Of a DNA stretch of 14,918 bases, positions 1-7,688 are shown one piece after another. The notes beneath the pieces are model-generated. The model was not told the origin of the DNA and ran no database searches. It saw only the letters and a program-made list of their open reading frames with translations. This stretch comes from Myxococcales bacterium (GTDB lineage: Bacteria > Myxococcota > Polyangia > Fen-1088), in contig PMLH01000335.1 in the NCBI GenBank assembly GCA_003159055.1, forward strand, positions 1 to 14,918. Direction: 5' to 3'. Both the position numbers and the translations under genes were made by a program. The stretch's first letter is position 1. Each line of letters opens with the position of its first letter.

Positions 1-1
1 T

Positions 2-1177
2 CCGCTCTACCTGGTGGATTGCCCGCCGCTTTTCGACCGCAAGGACTTCTATGGCGAATCGGGTGTGGACTACCCCGATAATCACATCCGCTTCGCGGTC
101 TTCGCGCGCGCCGCGCTCGCCGTGGCGCGTCTGCTCTACCGCGCCGAGATCTTTCACTGCCACGACTGGCAGGCCGGCCTGGTGCCCATTTACTTGAAAG
201 CCCTGCTCTGGGGCGATCCAACCTTCGCCGCCGTCAAGCGCCTTTTCACCATCCATAACCTCGGCTTCCACGGCCTCTTCAAGCCCGAGGTTCTGGCCCA
301 GATCGGCCTCGACCTATCCGCTTTCCGCCCCGACGGGGTCGAGTTCTATGGAGAGCTCAGCCTGCTCAAGGGCGCCATCTGGGCCAGCGACGCGCTCTCC
401 ACCGTGAGCCCGAGTTACGCCCGCGAGATCCAGACTCCCGAGTACGGCTCCGGCCTCGACGGCCTGCTCCGCTCCCGCGCCGGCGTGCTCACCGGCATTC
501 TCAACGGCGCCGATTACACCGAGTGGAATCCCGAGATCGACCCCCACATCGCCGCCCGCTACTCGGCCGCGGACCTGAACGGCAAGCGCCTCTGCAAGCA
601 GGATCTGCTCGACCAGTTCGGCCTGCCCCCCGAGGCCGCCGCGCAACCCGTGATCGGCATCATCTCCCGGCTCACCGGCCAGAAGGGCTTCGACCTGTTG
701 GAGAGCGCCGCCGCGGAGCTGTTGGCCGAGGATTTCACGCTGGTGGCGCTCGGCACCGGGGAAGCGCGCTACGAAAAGCTGTTGCTCGATCTGGCGGCGG
801 CGCGTCCGGACAAGGTCGGCGTGCGCATCGCCTACGACGACCGTCTGGCGCACAAGATCGAAGCCGGCGCGGACATGTTCCTGATGCCCAGCCGTTACGA
901 GCCCTGCGGCCTGAGCCAGTTCTACAGCCTGCGTTACGGCACCGTCCCCATCGTCCGCGCCACCGGCGGCCAGGCCGACAGCGTCGACGAAGAAACCGGG
1001 TTCAAGTTCGAAGAGTACACCGCGGCGGCGCTGCTGGCCGCGCTGCGCTCGGCGCTGGCCGCCTTCGCCTCGCCCGAGCGCTGGACGGCCCTCATGCGCC
1101 AGGGCATGTCCCGGGATTTCTCCTGGGACGCCTCCGCGGCCGGCTACGCAAATCTTTACCGGCGCCTGGGCGGCTGA
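2..1177 (+). CDS. glgA: Glycogen synthase (ADP-glucose), 3' part only
   Basis: This is the C-terminal part, about 392 residues, of a GT5-family glycogen/starch synthase, which adds glucose from ADP-glucose to the growing alpha-1,4-glucan in the cytoplasm. The reading frame is open from the window edge, so the true start lies upstream; full-length GlgA is usually about 480-500 residues, so roughly the first 90-100 are missing. Visible family signatures are HCHDWQAGL (near nt 155-181), ILNGADYTEWNP (near 497-532), the nucleotide-sugar-binding SRLTGQKGFDLL (near 665-700) and the C-terminal catalytic/donor-site segment PSRYEPCGLSQFYSLRYGT (near 887-943) followed by ATGGQADSV. It ends 43 bases before the thioredoxin gene on the same strand. 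This is ordinary core metabolism and marks the chromosomal flank of the CRISPR locus. The family assignment is very secure. Confidence 0.96.
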   Translation, partial: PLYLVDCPPLFDRKDFYGESGVDYPDNHIRFAVFARAALAVARLLYRAEIFHCHDWQAGLVPIYLKALLWGDPTFAAVKRLFTIHNLGFHGLFKPEVLAQIGLDLSAFRPDGVEFYGELSLLKGAIWASDALSTVSPSYAREIQTPEYGSGLDGLLRSRAGVLTGILNGADYTEWNPEIDPHIAARYSAADLNGKRLCKQDLLDQFGLPPEAAAQPVIGIISRLTGQKGFDLLESAAAELLAEDFTLVALGTGEARYEKLLLDLAAARPDKVGVRIAYDDRLAHKIEAGADMFLMPSRYEPCGLSQFYSLRYGTVPIVRATGGQADSVDEETGFKFEEYTAAALLAALRSALAAFASPERWTALMRQGMSRDFSWDASAAGYANLYRRLGG

Positions 1178-1220
1178 ATCCCGGGCGTGGAAAATTGCAT
1201 CATGTTAAATGGAGATTGAA

Positions 1221-1550
1221 ATGGCGAGTCAGAACACCTTAACTTTCACTGACGCGAACTTTGATACGGACGTAATTGGAGCGAATGTCCCCGTGCTGGT
1301 GGACTTCTGGGCCCCCTGGTGCGCCCCTTGCCGAACCGTCGCGCCCGTGCTGGAACAGATCGCCGCCGAACGCGCCGGCCGCATCAAGGTGGCCAAGCTG
1401 AACGTCGACGAGAATCCGCAGCTCGCGGCGCGCTTTCAAGTCAGCGCCATTCCGATGCTGATGATCTTCCGCGGCCCGTTGCTCGTCGACGAAATCCGCG
1501 GCGCCGTTCCCAAAGCCACCATCGAAGCCCGCCTGGCGCGCGTGGCGTAG
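1221..1550 (+). CDS. Thioredoxin with CAPC active site
   Basis: This is a 109-residue single-domain thioredoxin, the usual length for the family, and a small cytoplasmic dithiol oxidoreductase. The redox site reads FWAPWCAPCR instead of the common WCGPC. The cis-proline lies in SAIPML, and KLNVDENPQLAARF plus the C-terminal GAVPKATIEARL are typical of TrxA-like proteins. I chose the ATG at 1221 because TGGAGA at 1210-1215 sits about five bases upstream. An in-frame ATG at 1209 would add MEIE but has no comparable ribosome binding site. No signal peptide or membrane segment is visible, so a periplasmic role is unlikely. The change from Gly to Ala in the active site is seen in some bacterial thioredoxins and can shift redox potential; the effect here is inference. 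It lies between glgA and the WYL gene, and its stop codon overlaps the proposed promoter of the latter. Confidence 0.93.
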   Translation: MASQNTLTFTDANFDTDVIGANVPVLVDFWAPWCAPCRTVAPVLEQIAAERAGRIKVAKLNVDENPQLAARFQVSAIPMLMIFRGPLLVDEIRGAVPKATIEARLARVA

Positions 1551-1577
1551 ACGGTCGATCGCGATTTCCGATACAAT
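1548..1577 (+). promoter_or_regulatory. Candidate sigma-70 promoter of the WYL regulator
   Basis: TAGACG (1548-1553) and TACAAT (1572-1577) are separated by 18 bases and match the -35 and -10 consensus at 4 and 5 of 6 positions. The expected transcription start falls only a few bases before the GTG at 1588. No Shine-Dalgarno sequence is visible there, so the message may be leaderless or nearly so. The match was made by eye. Confidence 0.4.
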
Positions 1578-1587
1578 CAGCGCCGCG

Positions 1588-2592
1588 GTGGCCAGGAACG
1601 ATCGTTCGGTCCGACTGGAAGTACTGAAGCAGGCGCTCGTGCAAACCCGGCGCGGCGTAGCCGTGAAGCCCCTGGCCGAGAAGCACGGCTGGAAGTGGCG
1701 GAACCTCTACCGCGACATTGACGTCCTCGAAGCCGCCGGCTTTCCCATACGTAAGGAAAACGGCCTCTTCCGGATGGACAGCACCACGCGCGCCATCCCC
1801 GGCGCGCCCAGCGCCGACGAGCGCCTGGCCCTGTTTCTCGCGCGCGAGCAAGCCGCCGGCTGGAAGCACACCTCGCTAGGCAAGGCCCTGGACAAGCTCT
1901 GGCACCGGATCGCCACCAGCTCCGAAGGGCAAACCGCCCTGTTCCCCATCGACAGCGCCCCCTGGCTGAGCACCCGCGAATGGCGCCCCATCGACTACGG
2001 CCGCCACGCCAAGATCGTCGAGACCCTGGAGCGCGCCACCCGCGACCGCATCGCCGTGCAGACCCGTTACCGAGCCGCCTCGACCCGTCAGCTCACCAGC
2101 CGTGTGATCGAGCCCGGCCAACTGCACTGGGATCCCGGCCTGGAAACCCTGTATCTCATCGGCTACTGCCGCCTGCGCGCCGACATCCGCGTCTTCGCCG
2201 TCCACCGCTTCCTGGCCGTCTCCCCCACCGAGCAAACCTTCCCGCCCCGGGCAGAAACAAGAAGTCGAGTGGTCTTAGCCAAGGCATTCCGCGTCTGGCG
2301 TTGCCAGCGCGTACTGCCCGTGCGCATCTGGTTCGCCCCCGACGTCGCCGAAGAAATCCGCGAGCGCCGCTGGCTGGCCAATCAGAAGGTGGAAAACGAC
2401 CGCGGCGGCGTCGTCCTGAGCGGCGAAGTCGCCGGGCTGGCCGAGGTGGAGAGGTGGGTGCTCGGCTACGGCGGAGCCGCGCGCGTGCTTGAACCGCGCG
2501 AGCTGCGCGAGAGCGTGGCCGCCAAGCTGCGCGCGGGGGCGGAGAGGTACCGCGAAAACAGATTGGCCAGAACTGACAATGGGGAGGCGTAG
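1588..2592 (+). CDS. HTH-WYL domain transcriptional regulator
   Basis: This 334-residue protein has the HTH-WYL-WCX layout. An N-terminal winged helix (about 5-62) contains NLYRDIDVLEAAGFPI, the typical recognition-helix region of DeoR-like WYL regulators. The WYL domain spans about 140-212, with the core ETLYLIGYCRLRADIRVF and HRF. The diagnostic tripeptide is LYL (188-190), so the tryptophan is lost although the fold context is clear. The C-terminal part, about 240-325, resembles the WCX extension. WYL domains are thought to bind nucleic acid or nucleotide ligands, and WYL regulators are frequent beside CRISPR-Cas operons. Control of the downstream cas genes is therefore likely but inferred; whether it represses or activates cannot be read. 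The start is GTG, with no in-frame ATG between the thioredoxin stop and this codon. It lies 66 bases upstream of cas3 on the same strand and could be co-transcribed with it. Confidence 0.88.
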   Translation: MARNDRSVRLEVLKQALVQTRRGVAVKPLAEKHGWKWRNLYRDIDVLEAAGFPIRKENGLFRMDSTTRAIPGAPSADERLALFLAREQAAGWKHTSLGKALDKLWHRIATSSEGQTALFPIDSAPWLSTREWRPIDYGRHAKIVETLERATRDRIAVQTRYRAASTRQLTSRVIEPGQLHWDPGLETLYLIGYCRLRADIRVFAVHRFLAVSPTEQTFPPRAETRSRVVLAKAFRVWRCQRVLPVRIWFAPDVAEEIRERRWLANQKVENDRGGVVLSGEVAGLAEVERWVLGYGGAARVLEPRELRESVAAKLRAGAERYRENRLARTDNGEA

Positions 2593-2622
2593 GGTGGTGG
2601 GCGTGGAGAAAAAGAACCCCAG

Positions 2623-2635
2623 CCTACCCAGTAGG
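2623..2635. promoter_or_regulatory. Small inverted repeat before cas3, possible operator
   Basis: CCTAC-CCA-GTAGG forms a perfect 5-bp inverted repeat in the 66-base gap between the WYL gene and cas3. A further GTAGG occurs at 2589-2593. I see no good -35/-10 pair in this gap. The repeat could be an operator for the neighbouring WYL dimer, but five-base arms are easily produced by chance. Confidence 0.2.
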
Positions 2636-2658
2636 AACGGGAGCGAGGCGAGAGCGAG

Positions 2659-5613
2659 ATGAATGAGAACACACAGCAAGCCCTGGCATTCCTTGAGCGG
2701 CACTATCGAGCCCTGCGCACGCCCTACACGCCAATGGCCTGGATGCGTCGCCTCTTCCTTCGACTGGTCGCCTCGGAGCCTCCCCGTCTGGTAGACCTCC
2801 CAACAGGCACGGGCAAGACGGATCTCATCGTCGTCTGGCTCGTCGCGCTGGCTTGGTATGCGAAGCATCGCGACTCGACACCTGCGATACCGCGTCGATT
2901 GGTCTGGGTTGTAAATCGGCGTGTTCTTGTTCAGCAGGTCTACGCGCTATCCGAGAGACTCTCGGCTTTGCTCGATCCTGCAACCGAGCAATTCCCGGCG
3001 GAGACGGTGGAGTTGCGCGAGTTGTTAGCGAAGCTTTGTCGCCACGGGTCCAAGACGGTCTTCCGAGTGGTCCAACTCCGAGGTCAAATGGTGGATGATC
3101 GTGAATGGTCAGTCGATCCCACCATTCCGCAGCTGATCATTGGCACGGTTGACCAGATTGGGAGTCGATTGCTGTTCCAAGGATATGGACTCGGAAAGTG
3201 GCATCGCCCGCTTCACGCCGGACTTCTCGGGGTAGACGCCTGGATTTGCATAGACGAGGCTCACCTCGTACCCGCATTTGCCCTGACGCTTCGACAGGTG
3301 CACCGGTTCGCGACCACGCCCATCCAGGACGCGCCGAACGCCCCGGATAACACAGCGGCCTCGGCATTGGGGTCTGTGTTTAGGTCGCTGCCATTCTGGT
3401 CCACCGAGCTGTCCGCCACGCCAGCTCTGCCGCGGCCACCGCACGAGGCGATTCTCTCCATTGTCGAAGACGATACGCGGGACAGCGCCATTGTTGATCG
3501 ACTGCTTGCCGCCGAGGCAAAACGCGTTGCCTTCGACTGGGCCGACGGGGATGATGATATGGCTGCTAGGATCGCGTCAGCGGCGAAGGACGTCTTCGAG
3601 AAGGTCGGAGCCGTGGCGATCTTCTGTCAGACCGTGAAACTGGCGGAATCGGTCGAGAAGGTACTTCGGAAAGATCCACGAATTCGAGATCGGATCATGC
3701 TCGTCACAGGTCGCCTCCGGGGCTACGAGCGGGACCGCCTGAGTGACACGGATATCTTCAAGCGGTTCCGCCGAGAGGCCGATGTCGAGAGCAGTCCAGG
3801 ATCGACAGATGGGGCAGTGTATCTTGTCGGCACGGCGGCGGCCGAGGTCGGGCTGGACGCGGACGCAGATGCTGTGTATTGCGATTTCGCGCCGGTTCCG
3901 ACGCTGTTGCAACGCCTTGGTCGCCTCGATCGTCGAGGTATCCTGTCTCGGCGATCGGCAGATCGGCGCTGTGATCCGCCCACGATGACCATTTTCGCGG
4001 TTCGGTCAGAACCCAGCGGGCACGGAAGCCTAGTGAAGACGCTGGCCACTGCTCTGGGGAACACCATGAGCGAGGCTGAGCTGTTCGCTGGTGCCCCGTG
4101 GCAGCGGGCGGTCAGCGGGGGCGATGGCGAATCAGATGGGAGAGGGGCGGCCCCTTCGCCCGAGGACCTGATCGCCGAGGCAAGCCGAGAGATCCTTCTT
4201 CACACCAATACACCGGAAAGGCCCGAACATGCGACTTCGCCGAGCGGTTGGCTCAGACATGACTTCGCCCCTGTGACGGCCGGCCCCGTCGTCGTTCCGC
4301 CATTGGCGCCGGTGGTTCTCCAACAATGGTCAGCGACGACCATCGGCGCGAGTCCATATCTGCCCGTTCATCCGTGGTTGTACGGGATGGTCCAGAACGA
4401 TGACGGGACGCCTCTTGTTGGCCTGGCATTTCGCATAGAGATGGATCTGATTCCGAAGGAAGAGGCGGAGACGGCCGAAGATGCCCAAGACACACCCTCC
4501 CGTGCAAGCAATCGGATTCTTGACACGCTCAGCACCTTTCCGCCCCTCCGCGCTGAGCTTCACCACGTGCCACTCCCGTGCGCCCGCGACTGGCTGAAGT
4601 CTGATCTGGCGAAGGGGCTCTCCGTCGCGCATTTCGACGGCGATTCCTGGAAATTGATCCATGCGCCCACCAAATTGCGCCCTGACGACATTCTCGTCCT
4701 CGGCACTACCGCCGACTGCAAGGCTGTCGGCAAGCTCATGGGGGAAGACATCGCTGTTGCCGAGGCCACCCGCGACGTCCTGGATGGGGTCTCTCGCGTG
4801 GGGCCAAGATACCAGCGGCGGATCGAACTCCAGTCGACCGGTGTGATCTGGGATCTGGTCTCCGCCGATGGATCCTGCCGGTTCGTCCGCAACGGGGAAG
4901 CCAAGAAGGCGGAGTCCTCGTGCGCTGGCCAGCCTCAAGAGTCGCCCAACGAGGGTGACTGGAGAATCGTGCCTGCCAACACGCTGCGTGGAGAAATCGA
5001 CGGGACGACAGTCACGGTGCGGTATTGGAAGCGAAAACCGCCACAACAGGGGCGGCAGACACTCGCCAGCCACCTTTCGACCGCCACGGCAGAGGGCTCA
5101 CGAATTGCCGACGCCGTCGCTCCGGGAAACGACTTCCTGGGCAAACTGCTTGAGCTTGCCGGTGCCGACCATGACGAGGGGAAGCGATATCCACACTGGC
5201 AACGTGCGATGGGCAACCCCGACCTGTCTAACCCGATCGCAAAACCCTTGGTCGAACATCCAGCTCGAACTGGCGGCTACCGACACGAATGGGGCTCTCT
5301 CCTCAAGATCAGATCTACCCAGCCTGACCTTCCGCTGGATTGGCCAGAGAAGAAGCGACAGCTATGGCGCGACCTTTGGCTTCATCTGGTTGGATCGCAT
5401 CACGGATACCTTCGGCCGTCGATCCCTGACACGGCATTTCCGAGGCCACCAACGCCAACCAAGCAAGCACCCTTGCGGTTGGAAGCCGTCGAACGGTACG
5501 CCAGCCTGCAACACGTGCTGGGATACTGGCGATTGGCCTACCTTGAGGGGCTTCTTCGCTCCATAGACGTGGCAGCCAGCCGAGAGGAAACGGAGAAGCC
5601 CGATGAGCTGTAA
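2659..5613 (+). CDS. cas3: Cas3 helicase-nuclease, type I-G (GSU0051-like), HD at C-terminus
   Basis: This 984-residue protein is the effector nuclease-helicase recruited by the Cascade-like complex to unwind and degrade target DNA. The helicase comes first: Walker A DLPTGTGKT (46-54), GTVDQIGSRLL (162-172), Walker B DEAH (199-202), motif III SAT (252-254) and the arginine-finger motif QRLGRLDRRG (418-427), preceded by TAAAEVGLD. After a long middle region, an HD nuclease domain lies at the C-terminus: ADHDEGK (H838, D839), GGYRHEW (H876) and SHHGY (H914, H915) supply the metal-binding residues. Helicase-then-HD is the reverse of most Cas3 proteins and is typical of the I-U/I-G lineage. The ATG at 2659 has a weak GAGG ten bases upstream. 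The gene overlaps csb3 by 11 bases. All catalytic motifs look intact, so the enzyme is probably active. Confidence 0.95.
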   Translation: MNENTQQALAFLERHYRALRTPYTPMAWMRRLFLRLVASEPPRLVDLPTGTGKTDLIVVWLVALAWYAKHRDSTPAIPRRLVWVVNRRVLVQQVYALSERLSALLDPATEQFPAETVELRELLAKLCRHGSKTVFRVVQLRGQMVDDREWSVDPTIPQLIIGTVDQIGSRLLFQGYGLGKWHRPLHAGLLGVDAWICIDEAHLVPAFALTLRQVHRFATTPIQDAPNAPDNTAASALGSVFRSLPFWSTELSATPALPRPPHEAILSIVEDDTRDSAIVDRLLAAEAKRVAFDWADGDDDMAARIASAAKDVFEKVGAVAIFCQTVKLAESVEKVLRKDPRIRDRIMLVTGRLRGYERDRLSDTDIFKRFRREADVESSPGSTDGAVYLVGTAAAEVGLDADADAVYCDFAPVPTLLQRLGRLDRRGILSRRSADRRCDPPTMTIFAVRSEPSGHGSLVKTLATALGNTMSEAELFAGAPWQRAVSGGDGESDGRGAAPSPEDLIAEASREILLHTNTPERPEHATSPSGWLRHDFAPVTAGPVVVPPLAPVVLQQWSATTIGASPYLPVHPWLYGMVQNDDGTPLVGLAFRIEMDLIPKEEAETAEDAQDTPSRASNRILDTLSTFPPLRAELHHVPLPCARDWLKSDLAKGLSVAHFDGDSWKLIHAPTKLRPDDILVLGTTADCKAVGKLMGEDIAVAEATRDVLDGVSRVGPRYQRRIELQSTGVIWDLVSADGSCRFVRNGEAKKAESSCAGQPQESPNEGDWRIVPANTLRGEIDGTTVTVRYWKRKPPQQGRQTLASHLSTATAEGSRIADAVAPGNDFLGKLLELAGADHDEGKRYPHWQRAMGNPDLSNPIAKPLVEHPARTGGYRHEWGSLLKIRSTQPDLPLDWPEKKRQLWRDLWLHLVGSHHGYLRPSIPDTAFPRPPTPTKQAPLRLEAVERYASLQHVLGYWRLAYLEGLLRSIDVAASREETEKPDEL

Positions 5614-6418
5614 TCGAATCGACCTTCCCCTGGACGAACGCAATCTCTCCCACGTTCTCACCGCCCTCTCGTTCGCGGGCTTGGCAGCGAAGGCCGCTGG
5701 TGTCTCGACCACGTCACAGTGCTGGTGGTCCGATGATGGCTTTGTCATCAGCACCCCCACTGACCAGGCCACGCTCCTGGCAAAGGCAGATGGCCTGGCG
5801 AGAAGCTTGCGCTGGGTCCCGGCCCTCGGGAAGGTGCACGAGGGGGTCATTGCTGCAGAATGCATGCTGGGCATAAATCCAGTCGCATCTCTAGCCGGCG
5901 CGGACGACGAAAGGTCAGCCTTCAAGACGTTTGCTGGGCGGCTGAGACCGGCCCTGGACCTCCTTCCCAAGCAGGTTGCCGTTCTTGCTCCGCCACTTGC
6001 TGACGAATCAACCAGGTGGCTCCTGCAGACCGCTCGTGGAGTGTCGAGCTGGGGCTGGGATTCCTGTGTCGGGTCACACAACTACGATCTCGGTATCAGC
6101 TCGGATGCGGAGGGAACCGCCGACTTCGACCCCATCCATCCCGCCATCGAATTGCTTGCGCTCGCCGGTGCAGCCTTCTTCGCACCAGCGCAAGTCCTGC
6201 AAGTCGGCGATTCGAAGATCGATTATTCGATTTGGACCCACGCCATCTCCACGCAGCTTGCCCCACTCGCTATTGCCAGGCGAATCGACGGACTTCCCGG
6301 CCGTCGCTACCAGACGGCAAGTCGAGGAGCCAGCTACGGAAAGGGTGGCGCCTACCGCTACTTCCCAGAGTCCGTCATCGCGCCCCGAGAACCCCACGAG
6401 GAGAATCACAATGACTAA
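5603..6418 (+). CDS. csb3: Csb3, small Cas8-like subunit of type I-G (GSU0052-like)
   Basis: This 271-residue protein fits the GSU0052/Csb3 family, the small-Cas8 component of I-U/I-G systems. The support is position (between cas3 and csb1, as in Geobacter), size, and weak motifs: an N-terminal LPLDERNLSHVLTALSFAGL segment resembling the opening of Csb3 and Csx17 proteins, HPAIELLALAGAAFFAP (179-195), and a glycine/aromatic-rich end, SYGKGGAYRYF (244-254). It probably contributes to PAM recognition or holds the complex together; this is inferred from the Cas8 role. No enzymatic motif is visible. The ATG lies inside the end of cas3 (11-base overlap), and the stop overlaps csb1 by eight bases, so it should be translated by coupling. 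The large alternative subunit Csx17 is absent from the window. Confidence 0.8.
   Translation: MSCNRIDLPLDERNLSHVLTALSFAGLAAKAAGVSTTSQCWWSDDGFVISTPTDQATLLAKADGLARSLRWVPALGKVHEGVIAAECMLGINPVASLAGADDERSAFKTFAGRLRPALDLLPKQVAVLAPPLADESTRWLLQTARGVSSWGWDSCVGSHNYDLGISSDAEGTADFDPIHPAIELLALAGAAFFAPAQVLQVGDSKIDYSIWTHAISTQLAPLAIARRIDGLPGRRYQTASRGASYGKGGAYRYFPESVIAPREPHEENHND
6398..6403 (+). promoter_or_regulatory. Ribosome binding site fixing the csb1 start
   Basis: GAGGAG lies seven bases before the ATG at 6411. The frame is open much further upstream, through csb3, so this site decides that translation of csb1 begins at 6411. Confidence 0.75.
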
Positions 6419-7688
6419 TGATCCCAAGACAAAGGAAGCAAAGGACCTTCTCGACAAACTCCTGGGCGTCGAAGCCCGCAGACCTGGCACGGCCGCAAAG
6501 CTCCCTGCCGCCATCCGGGTCATCGAACACCTGGAGCCTGCCGGGGGGCAGGACTTCCCTGTCTTCCCAACCTCCTACGCCGGAGACGGCGAGCCGGTCT
6601 ACGACCTCAGCGGCGTAGAATATGGGGAAACGTCCGAGACAATCCACATCAAGGATCGAGAACGCGTGATTCGTCCCATCGTCCGGGCAAAGCTCTGCAC
6701 CCTGGATTCGCCCCAATCCCAAGCAAACAGGATGGAGCCAGCTTTCGCAGAAGACGAGGCTCTACAAGCCCTCGTTCCGCAAGACACCGTAACGATCCCG
6801 CGCGCTGCGGATCAGAACGGATCTGAGCATGTTCTCCGGCTGCCGCATCGAATCGCTGACTTCCGTGTCCGGCTGTCGGATAAGAAACAGGAGGTGAAGA
6901 AGGCGATTTCGGACTTCGCGGCAGGGAATGCGCTTCCTCTACTCAGACTCATGCCTACCAGCGTGCTGTTCGGCTTCTGGGATAGCCGCGGTGACCAAGC
7001 GAAGCACGCCCGCATCCTCCTTGCTCGCATCGACGCATTCGACGTGGTTCCCTGTCAGCGACACGCTGTCTACAACGGGCCGTATTCGCAAGACGAGTTC
7101 GCCGGACAGGTTCTCGGGGATCCGTCCCGCAAAGAGAAGGCGGACACCAAGAAGATGGCCGAGCAGGGCTACACGAATGCCCTCAGCGACGGACTCGGCG
7201 GCGTGCTCATTCAGGGGCGGATCGAACGTCTCGCCTTGTTGTCGTTGACAGACGTCGCGCGAGTACGATGCCTTAGCGACGACCGAAAGGTAGATGTCGA
7301 GCTCACGAACGCTGCTCGCCGCTATCTCTTTGCGCTCGCCGGCCTCGCAGAAGGATACCCGAGGTCCACAGGAAGTCATCGACTGCGTTCCGGATGCGAA
7401 TTGGTGCTAGCCGAAAGGGACGGGCTCACGGTGGATTTGCGTGGCGGAGACAGCACCTATGCCGATGCCGAGAGGCTCAGTGAATTGTTCAAAGACCGCG
7501 GACTGCTCATCAAGATCGCCGCGGATGCGAAGACGACTTTGGGCGTCCCGACTGATGCGCGGACCTTCACGGTGACCAAGGATGATTTAAGGAACGACTT
7601 TACGGGCTCCACGCCTGATGCATCTCTCATGGCTAGCTCCGTGCCTGCGACCTCCACCTCTGGCAAGGGCCGAACGAAGAAGCCATGA
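6411..7688 (+). CDS. csb1: Csb1, Cas7-family backbone subunit (GSU0053-like)
   Basis: This 425-residue protein belongs to the GSU0053/Csb1 family of RAMP proteins, which oligomerises along the crRNA to form the backbone of the type I-G surveillance complex. The most diagnostic feature is LDSPQSQANRMEP (98-110), a conserved Csb1 signature near the first RRM strands. It is followed by LPLLRLMPTSVLFGFWDSRG and by GLGGVLIQGRIERLALLSL in the middle. The C-terminal 30 residues are Ser/Thr/Lys-rich and look disordered. The start at 6411 follows a strong GAGGAG. The ATG overlaps the last codons of csb3, and the stop forms an ATGA overlap with csb2, which keeps stoichiometric production within the operon. 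No truncation is seen. Codon choice is less GC-rich than in the flanking housekeeping genes. Confidence 0.92.
   Translation: MTNDPKTKEAKDLLDKLLGVEARRPGTAAKLPAAIRVIEHLEPAGGQDFPVFPTSYAGDGEPVYDLSGVEYGETSETIHIKDRERVIRPIVRAKLCTLDSPQSQANRMEPAFAEDEALQALVPQDTVTIPRAADQNGSEHVLRLPHRIADFRVRLSDKKQEVKKAISDFAAGNALPLLRLMPTSVLFGFWDSRGDQAKHARILLARIDAFDVVPCQRHAVYNGPYSQDEFAGQVLGDPSRKEKADTKKMAEQGYTNALSDGLGGVLIQGRIERLALLSLTDVARVRCLSDDRKVDVELTNAARRYLFALAGLAEGYPRSTGSHRLRSGCELVLAERDGLTVDLRGGDSTYADAERLSELFKDRGLLIKIAADAKTTLGVPTDARTFTVTKDDLRNDFTGSTPDASLMASSVPATSTSGKGRTKKP

Noticed and set aside
314..853. Long antisense frames inside glgA, and similar ones in cas3, the DGQHR gene and cas4-cas1
   Set aside because: They are shadows of high-GC coding genes; the sense frames carry clear family motifs and the antisense ones do not.
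1209..1220. Earlier in-frame ATG of the thioredoxin gene
   Set aside because: It lacks a ribosome binding site, while the ATG at 1221 has TGGAGA at a proper distance and gives the standard protein length.
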